A stretch of 64,000 bases of DNA, from assembly GCF_003402475.1 (NCBI RefSeq), contig NZ_BFAB01000005.1:127633-191632 (forward strand). The letters run 5' to 3'. Below are positions 59,172-64,000 of this stretch, piece after piece. The notes beneath the pieces were generated by a model that saw only the letters and a program-made list of their open reading frames with translations, had not been told where the DNA came from and did no database searches. Position 1 is the first letter of the stretch, and every line of letters begins with the position of its first letter. The stretch comes from Mycobacterium sp. MFM001 (GTDB taxonomy: Bacteria > Actinomycetota > Actinomycetes > Mycobacteriales > Mycobacteriaceae). The position numbers were made by a program, and so were the translations under genes.

Positions 59172-60031
59172 GAGCGCCGCCTTTCTGCACTGCGCACCAT
59201 CAACCGCGCGCGGATCGCCAGCCCCGCGCGAAACGCCCAACGCAGCGGTGCGCGCCACCACCCAGAATGCCGGTCGGCGAGGAAGAGGTAGGTGCTTTCG
59301 TGGTGGGCGACCAGGTTGCGCGCCGACTCGCGGCCGGTCGCGTGGCCCTTGTGGTGCAGGACTTCCGCCGACGGCACATAGACGTTCAGCCAGCCGGCGC
59401 GGCCCAGCCGGTCGCCGAGGTCCACGTCCTCCATGTACATGAAGTAGCGCTCGTCGAAGCCGCCGACCTGGTCGAACGCCGCCCGGCGCACCAGCAGGCA
59501 CGACCCGGACAGCCAGCCCACCGGCCGCTCGCTGGGTTCCAGCCGTTCCTGGCGGTAGGCCGTCGACCAGGGATTGCCCTTCCACAGCTGCCCGAGGACG
59601 GCGTGCATGCCGCCGCGAACCAGGCTGGGCAGGTGGCGCGCCGACGGGTACACCGATCCGTCGGGGTCGCGGATCAGCGGGCCCAGCGTCGCCGCCCGCG
59701 GCCAACGGGCGGCCGCGTCCAGCAGCGCGTCGATGCTGCCCGGCCCCCACTGCACGTCGGGGTTGGCCACGATCACCCACTCGTCGGCGTCGCCGAGTTG
59801 CGCGACCGCCCGGTTCACCGCGCTGCCGTAGCCCAGGTTGGCGCCGGTGGAGAACAGCCGAACGTTCGGATAGCGCTCGACGGCAGCCTGCGGTGCGCCG
59901 TCGGTGGAGCCGTTGTCGGCCATCACGACGCTCAGCGGCCGCTCCGTAGCCAGCGACAGCGAAGCCAGGAAGCGGTCCAGGTGCGGGCCCGGCGAATAGG
60001 TCACCGTCACCACCGGCAGGACGTCGCTCAC
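59168..60031 (-). CDS. wbbL: WbbL, dTDP-Rha:GlcNAc-PP-decaprenyl rhamnosyltransferase
   Basis: 287 residues from GTG 60031. GT2-family fold: VVTVTYSPG start, DNGSTDG (UDP/dTDP-binding), the metal-site region ANPDVQW, and the acceptor-side FDERYFMYMEDVDLGDRL. It adds rhamnose to form the arabinogalactan-peptidoglycan linker and is essential in mycobacteria. The H37Rv protein is 301 residues. Coupled to manC by a 4-bp overlap. Confidence 0.94.
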   Translation of the reverse strand: MSDVLPVVTVTYSPGPHLDRFLASLSLATERPLSVVMADNGSTDGAPQAAVERYPNVRLFSTGANLGYGSAVNRAVAQLGDADEWVIVANPDVQWGPGSIDALLDAAARWPRAATLGPLIRDPDGSVYPSARHLPSLVRGGMHAVLGQLWKGNPWSTAYRQERLEPSERPVGWLSGSCLLVRRAAFDQVGGFDERYFMYMEDVDLGDRLGRAGWLNVYVPSAEVLHHKGHATGRESARNLVAHHESTYLFLADRHSGWWRAPLRWAFRAGLAIRARLMVRSAERRRS

Positions 60032-60053
60032 GCGTAGAGAGTAACGGGCTGGA

Positions 60054-60094
60054 GGCGATCGCAAGCGCGGCGGAGCCGGGCGCAGCGGGTCGCC
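60054..60094. repeat. Dispersed GC-rich palindromic element, copy 3
   Basis: 41 bp, GGCGATCGCAAGCGCGGCGG to GCGGGTCGCC, the cleanest copy. Outer arms GGCGA/TCGCC and inner CGGC-GAG-GCCG can form a cruciform or RNA hairpin. It lies between the rmlD stop and the wbbL start on the same strand. Confidence 0.7.
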
Positions 60095-60104
60095 GACCGA
60101 CGGG

Positions 60105-60950
60105 CTAGGCGCGCAACGCCGCCGCCAGCGCGTCGCGCCACGGCCGCAGCGGCGTCAGCCCCGCCTCGGTCGAGAGCCGGGAGCCCAGTACGGAATAGCG
60201 GGGCCGGGGCGCCGGCCGCGGATTCTTGTCGCTGCTGATCGGGTGCACTCGCTCCGGGTCGGCCCCCACCTCGGCGAACACCGCACGGGCCTGCTCGAAC
60301 CGACTGACCGCGCCGGCGTTGGCGGCGTGCACGACGGGCGCATCCACGCCGTCGTCGGCCACCTGCAGCAGCGCAGCGGCGAGGTCGCCGACGTAGGTCG
60401 GTGAGCCGGTCTGGTCGTCGACCACCTCGACGACGCCGTCCCCGGCGGCCAGTCGGCGCATGGCGGCGACGAAGTCGTTGCCGGCGCCGCCGGTGTAGAC
60501 CCACGCTGTGCGCACCACAGTGCCCTCCGGCAGCGTTTTCAGGACGGCCACCTCGCCGGACAGCTTGGTACGCCCGTACGCGCTGAGCGGCCCGGTTTCG
60601 TCGTCGGGCTCGTAGGGGGTGCTTGCCGAGCCGCTGAAGACGTAGTCGGTCGAGACGTGGATCATCCGGGCGCCGACGTCCGCGCAGACCCGCGCGATGT
60701 GTTCCGGGCCCTCGGCGTTGACCGCGTGCGCCCTGGCCTCGTCGGTTTCCGCGCCGTCGACGTTGGTGTAGGCGGCGCAATTGAGCACCACGTCGCCGCT
60801 CTGGATGTTCTTTTCGGCGGCGGCGGGGTCGGTGATATCCCACTGCGACGACGCCAGGGCCAGCACGTCGCGTCCCCGCCGGGCGGCCTCCACCGCCAGA
60901 ACGCTGCCGAGCTGTCCGCCGGCGCCGGTGATTACAAGCCTGGGCTGCAT
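60105..60950 (-). CDS. rmlD: RmlD, dTDP-4-dehydrorhamnose reductase
   Basis: 281 residues from ATG 60950 (MQPRLVITGAGGQLG). NADPH loop TGAGGQLG at 8-15. Catalytic Tyr-Lys pair in SAYGRTKLSGE near residue 130, with STDYVFSG ahead of it. It completes dTDP-L-rhamnose, the donor for WbbL next door. An upstream open extension has no homologous character and is discarded. Divergent from the LCP gene across 70 bp. Confidence 0.95.
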   Translation of the reverse strand: MQPRLVITGAGGQLGSVLAVEAARRGRDVLALASSQWDITDPAAAEKNIQSGDVVLNCAAYTNVDGAETDEARAHAVNAEGPEHIARVCADVGARMIHVSTDYVFSGSASTPYEPDDETGPLSAYGRTKLSGEVAVLKTLPEGTVVRTAWVYTGGAGNDFVAAMRRLAAGDGVVEVVDDQTGSPTYVGDLAAALLQVADDGVDAPVVHAANAGAVSRFEQARAVFAEVGADPERVHPISSDKNPRPAPRPRYSVLGSRLSTEAGLTPLRPWRDALAAALRA

Positions 60951-61020
60951 GCCCTTGAGTCTGGCACGCCGACGCACGCCGCTACCGGTGATACCGCTGT
61001 GACGCAAGTAGTCTGGAGTG

Positions 61021-62490
61021 ATGCCTGCGCAACGTGTGGTTCGTGTGGTTGCCACCGTGGCGGCCATCGTCATCGTGTTCGGTACCGGGGTGGCGTGGAG
61101 CCAGGTCCGTTCGTTCGAGGACGGGATCTACCACATGTTCGCCCCGTCGCTGGGCCAGGGCGGCGACGACGGCGCCGTCGACATCCTGCTGGTCGGCATG
61201 GACAGCCGCACCGACGCGCACGGCAACCCGCTCTCGGCCGAGGAACTAGCGACGCTGCGGGCCGGCGACGAGGTGGCGACCAACACCGACACGATCATCC
61301 TGGTGCGCATCCCCAACAACGGGAAGTCGGCCACCGCGATCTCGATTCCGCGTGACACCTATGTCTCGGCGCCGGGCTTGGGCAAGACCAAGATCAACGG
61401 CGTCTACGGCCAGGTCAAAGAGGAGAAGCGGGTCAGCCTCGTCGAATCCGGCGTCGACCCCGCCGAAGCCGAGGCCCGCGGCACCGAAGCCGGCCGCGAG
61501 GCCCTGATCAAGACGGTCGCCGATCTGACCGGCGTCACCGTCGACCACTACGCCGAGATCGGGCTGCTGGGCTTCGCATTGATCACCGACGCTCTCGGCG
61601 GCGTCAACGTCTGCCTCAAAGAGGCTGTGTACGAACCGCTTTCGGGCGCCGACTTTCCGGCCGGCTGGCAAAAGCTCAACGGCCCGCAGGCGCTGAGCTT
61701 CGTCCGCCAGCGCCACGATCTGCCGCGCGGCGACCTGGACCGGGTGGTGCGCCAGCAGGTGGTGATGGCGTCACTGGCCCACCAGGTGATCTCCGGCAAG
61801 ACGCTGTCGAGCCCGGCGACGCTGGAGCGCCTACAGGGCGCCATCCAGCGCTCGGTGGTGCTGTCGTCCGGTTGGGACATCATGGATTTCGTGAAGCAAC
61901 TGCAGAAGCTGGCCGCCGGCAACGTCGCGTTCGCCACCATCCCGGTGCTCGACGAGGCCGGCTGGAGCGACGACGGCATGCACAGCGTGGTGCGGGTCGA
62001 CCCGCACCAGGTTCAGGAGTGGGTCGGCGGGCTGCTGCAGGATCAGGCCCAGGGCAAGACCGAGGAGATCGCCTACACACCGGCCAAGACCGCCGCGAGC
62101 GTCTTCAACGACACCGACATCAACGGGCTGGCCGCGGCTGTGTCGGAAGTATTGAGCGCCAAGGGCTTTGGCACAGGAATGGTCGGCAACAACGAAGGCG
62201 CGCACGTGCAGGCAAGCCAGGTACAGGCCGCCAAGGCCGACGACCTGGGCGCGCAGGCGGTGGCCAAAGACCTCGGCGGTCTGCCCGTCGTCGCCGACGC
62301 GTCGGTGCCGGCGGGTACCGTGCGGGTGGTGCTGGCCAACGACTACACCGGCCCGGGATCCGGGCTCGACGGCGGCGCCTCGCCGATGGCCGTCTCGTCG
62401 AACTCGGGCACTGGCAACAACAACCCCGACGCTCCCCCGCCGTCGCCGATCCTGACCGCGGGCGCCGATCACCCGGAGTGTGTGAACTGA
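61021..62490 (+). CDS. LytR-CpsA-Psr family phosphotransferase (Rv3267-like)
   Basis: 489 residues from ATG 61021 (a GTG at 61018 is adjacent). One N-terminal membrane helix (about 6-26). The LCP domain has D61/R63 in VGMDSRTD, D90 and R111 in SIPRDTYV, the polyprenyl-phosphate and metal ligands. A C-terminal LytR_C domain covers about 355-445. It probably attaches arabinogalactan or another glycopolymer to peptidoglycan, consistent with rmlD and wbbL divergent from it. Confidence 0.93.
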   Translation: MPAQRVVRVVATVAAIVIVFGTGVAWSQVRSFEDGIYHMFAPSLGQGGDDGAVDILLVGMDSRTDAHGNPLSAEELATLRAGDEVATNTDTIILVRIPNNGKSATAISIPRDTYVSAPGLGKTKINGVYGQVKEEKRVSLVESGVDPAEAEARGTEAGREALIKTVADLTGVTVDHYAEIGLLGFALITDALGGVNVCLKEAVYEPLSGADFPAGWQKLNGPQALSFVRQRHDLPRGDLDRVVRQQVVMASLAHQVISGKTLSSPATLERLQGAIQRSVVLSSGWDIMDFVKQLQKLAAGNVAFATIPVLDEAGWSDDGMHSVVRVDPHQVQEWVGGLLQDQAQGKTEEIAYTPAKTAASVFNDTDINGLAAAVSEVLSAKGFGTGMVGNNEGAHVQASQVQAAKADDLGAQAVAKDLGGLPVVADASVPAGTVRVVLANDYTGPGSGLDGGASPMAVSSNSGTGNNNPDAPPPSPILTAGADHPECVN

Positions 62491-63200
62491 GCACGCTCAG
62501 CGCTGCGATTCTCGACCCGATGCTGCGCGCCGACCCGGTCGGCCCGCGCATCACCTATTACGACGACGCCACCGGCGAGCGCATCGAGCTTTCCGCGGTG
62601 ACGCTGGCCAACTGGGCCGCCAAGACCGGCAACCTGTTGCGCGACGAGCTCGGCGCCGGGTCGGGCAGCCGGGTGGCGGTACTGCTGCCGACCCATTGGC
62701 AGACCGCCGCGGTGCTGTTCGGGGTGTGGTGGATCGGCGCGGAAGTGCTGCTCGGCGGCTCCTGGGACGCCGACGTGGCGTTGTGCACCGCGGCGCGGCT
62801 GGAGGAGGCCGACGCCACCGGGGCCGGCGAGGTGGCGGTGTTGTCGCTCGATCCGTTCGGCAGCCCCGCACCCGACCTGCCGGTCGGGGTCACCGACTAT
62901 GCGACAGCGGTGCGGGTGCACGGCGACCAGATCGACGGCGAACGCAATCCCGGCCCGGCGCTGGCCGGCCGGGCGGTCGACGAGGTCCTCGCCGACTGCC
63001 AAATCTCCGCTGCCACAAGAGGTTTGACATCCTCCGACCGGCTGCTGTCGTCCATGTCGTGGGACCGGCCCGCAGAGCTGATCGACGGGCTCCTGTCGGT
63101 GTTGGCGGTCGGCGCGTCGCTGGTGCAGGTGGCCAATCCCGATCCGGCGGCGCTGTCGCACCGGATCGAGACCGAGAAGGTCACCCGGGTACTCGACTAG
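62478..63200 (+). CDS. TIGR03089-family protein (Rv3268-like)
   Basis: 240 residues if GTG 62478 is used; the start is uncertain because it overlaps the LCP gene by 13 bp, and CTG 62487 or ATG 62520 are alternatives. The sequence resembles the N-terminal part of AMP-binding acyl-CoA synthetases (VTLANWAAKTGNLLRDEL, VAVLLPTHWQTAAVLFG) but stops before the adenylation core motifs. Catalysis is therefore unlikely. Function unknown. Confidence 0.78.
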   Translation: MCELSTLSAAILDPMLRADPVGPRITYYDDATGERIELSAVTLANWAAKTGNLLRDELGAGSGSRVAVLLPTHWQTAAVLFGVWWIGAEVLLGGSWDADVALCTAARLEEADATGAGEVAVLSLDPFGSPAPDLPVGVTDYATAVRVHGDQIDGERNPGPALAGRAVDEVLADCQISAATRGLTSSDRLLSSMSWDRPAELIDGLLSVLAVGASLVQVANPDPAALSHRIETEKVTRVLD

Positions 63201-63217
63201 AGCCCACCCGCCAATAC

Positions 63218-63235
63218 ATATTGGTATCGCAATAT
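63218..63235. promoter_or_regulatory. AT-rich palindrome upstream of pacL1-ctpC
   Basis: ATATTG-GTATCG-CAATAT, perfect 6-bp arms with a 6-base spacer, in the 81-bp gap before pacL1. An overlapping ATAC-N6-GTAT repeat starts just before it. TATGTT at 63239-63244 could be a -10 element. Its AT-richness in this genome and the metal-efflux genes downstream suggest an ArsR/SmtB-type or other metal-sensor operator. Confidence 0.5.
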
Positions 63236-63281
63236 TTCTATGTTAGGTTGGGCGCCACAGCGACGAAGGAGGAATGTGGCG

Positions 63282-63563
63282 ATGGTGGTGCACGGGCTAC
63301 TCGCGAAGGCGGCCGGGACGGTCGTCACCGGGCTGGTCGGAGTCAGCGCCTACGAGGCGCTGCGCAAGGCCGTGCGCTCGGCTCAGGTGCACAACGCGGC
63401 GGTCACCGCGACGGAGTGGAGTCTGCGCGGGACCCGGCGCGCCGAGGAAGCAGCGGAGTCGGCCCGCCTCAAGCTCGCCGACGTGGTGGCCGAAGCGCGC
63501 GAACGCATCGGCGAGGAAGCGCCTCCGCCCGCCGTCGGAGGCGACCACGACCACGAGCACTGA
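63282..63563 (+). CDS. pacL1: PacL1-type P-ATPase chaperone (DUF1490)
   Basis: 93 residues from ATG 63282, the same length as Rv3269, with AAGGAGG 9 bases upstream. A membrane helix (about 7-25, AKAAGTVVTGLVGVSAYEAL) precedes a charged helix (RRAEEAAESARLKLADV) and a C-terminal His/Asp metal motif GGDHDHEH. Family knowledge: PacL1 binds zinc and stabilises CtpC for zinc resistance. The stop is 1 bp from the ctpC start. Confidence 0.93.
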   Translation: MVVHGLLAKAAGTVVTGLVGVSAYEALRKAVRSAQVHNAAVTATEWSLRGTRRAEEAAESARLKLADVVAEARERIGEEAPPPAVGGDHDHEH

Positions 63564-63564
63564 C

Positions 63565-64000
63565 GTGCGCGTCGTTTCCGACGCGGCCGGCCGGATGCGG
63601 GTGCAGGTCGATTGGGTGCGTTCGAATTCGCGGCGGGCAGTCGCGGTGGAGGAGGCCGTCGACAAGCAAAACGGGGTGCGCACGGTGCACGCCTATCCGC
63701 ACACCGGCTCGGTGGTGGTGTGGTACTCGCCGAAGCGCTGCGACCGTTCGGCGGTGCTGGAAGCCATCAAGTCGGCCGAACACGTTGCGGCCGAACTGAT
63801 TCCGGCGCGCACCCCACGCTCGTCGGATGTCCGCAACGCCGAGGTGTTGCGCATGGTGATCGGCGGAGCGGCGCTGGCATTGCTGGGGGTGCGCCGCTAC
63901 GTCTTCCAGCGCCCGCCGCTGCTCGGCCCGTCCGGCCAGCTGGTGGCGACCGGCGCGACGGTGTTCATGGGCTACCCGTTCCTGCGCGGCGCGCTGCGCT
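63565..64000 (+). CDS. ctpC: CtpC, metal-transporting P1-type ATPase (5' part)
   Basis: The first 145 residues; the gene runs off the window. The GTG at 63565 gives VRVVSDAAGRMRVQVDWVRS, very like M. tuberculosis CtpC (Rv3270). An N-terminal ferredoxin-like domain lacking the CxxC metal motif is followed by the first membrane segments (MVIGGAALALLGV near 115). It exports Zn or Mn with PacL1. Confidence 0.93.
   Translation, partial: MRVVSDAAGRMRVQVDWVRSNSRRAVAVEEAVDKQNGVRTVHAYPHTGSVVVWYSPKRCDRSAVLEAIKSAEHVAAELIPARTPRSSDVRNAEVLRMVIGGAALALLGVRRYVFQRPPLLGPSGQLVATGATVFMGYPFLRGALR

Overview
The window is chromosomal DNA of a mycobacterium: GC-rich, with PE/PPE and WXG100 genes, mtrA-mtrB-lpqB, whiB1, whiB2, sigH-rshA, sigC, mycobacterial desaturase and wax-ester-synthase genes, and the F420 genes fbiA/fbiB. 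The gene order follows the M. tuberculosis H37Rv block from about Rv3218 to Rv3270 (locus tags quoted from memory). Several large differences argue for a species outside the tuberculosis complex. SigC plus an ESX-3-type PE/PPE/Esx cassette suggests a slow grower. I cannot name the species.

Layout. 0-6.5 kb: lipid kinase, whiB1, pdtaS, biotinyl carrier protein, a repeat-rich secreted protein, the 24-residue ribosomal protein bL37, rshA, sigH, and a short-chain dehydrogenase. 6.9-13.6 kb: an accessory fatty-acid and alkane block (methyltransferase, enoyl-CoA hydratase, TetR; divergent alkB-rubredoxin-rubredoxin; convergent alcohol and aldehyde dehydrogenases). 13.6-17.4 kb: SRAP protein, aroA, rsgA and a Doc/RHH toxin-antitoxin pair. 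17.4-21.9 kb: acyl-CoA desaturase desA3 with its reductase and a WS/DGAT-like acyltransferase. 22-28.6 kb: Kef-type antiporter with its regulatory subunit, secA1, long HPF, comF. 28.6-34.3 kb: an accessory island, partly AT-rich, with a CpnT-like WXG100-linked polymorphic toxin, a small putative immunity gene and an unrecognised gene. 34.3-39.1 kb: lpqB, mtrB, mtrA, tmk. 39.2-43.4 kb: a second insertion with a DUF732 protein, EsxR/EsxS-like proteins, PPE, PE, a membrane zinc-finger anti-sigma-like protein and sigC. 43.4-47.2 kb: sahH and a second alkB/rubA/rubB/tetR operon. 47.3-64 kb: amino-acid permease, CDF transporter, mannose activation (manA, TobH-like, manB), whiB2, fbiA-fbiB, NUDIX, manC, wbbL, rmlD, an LCP ligase, a TIGR03089 protein, pacL1 and the start of ctpC.

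How the genes work together. Much of the window serves envelope building: rmlD and wbbL make and transfer rhamnose, manA/manB/manC supply activated mannose, the LCP enzyme probably attaches polymers, and mtrAB-lpqB control wall and division. A second theme is hydrocarbon and acyl-chain metabolism, with two AlkB systems, DesA3 and its reductase, ADH, ALDH, ECH and a WS/DGAT protein. A third is stress sensing (WhiB1, WhiB2, SigH/RshA, SigC, PdtaS, HPF). Most starts were set by 4-bp ATGA/GTGA overlaps, Shine-Dalgarno spacing and remembered homologue lengths. No tRNA, rRNA, CRISPR array or insertion sequence was seen.
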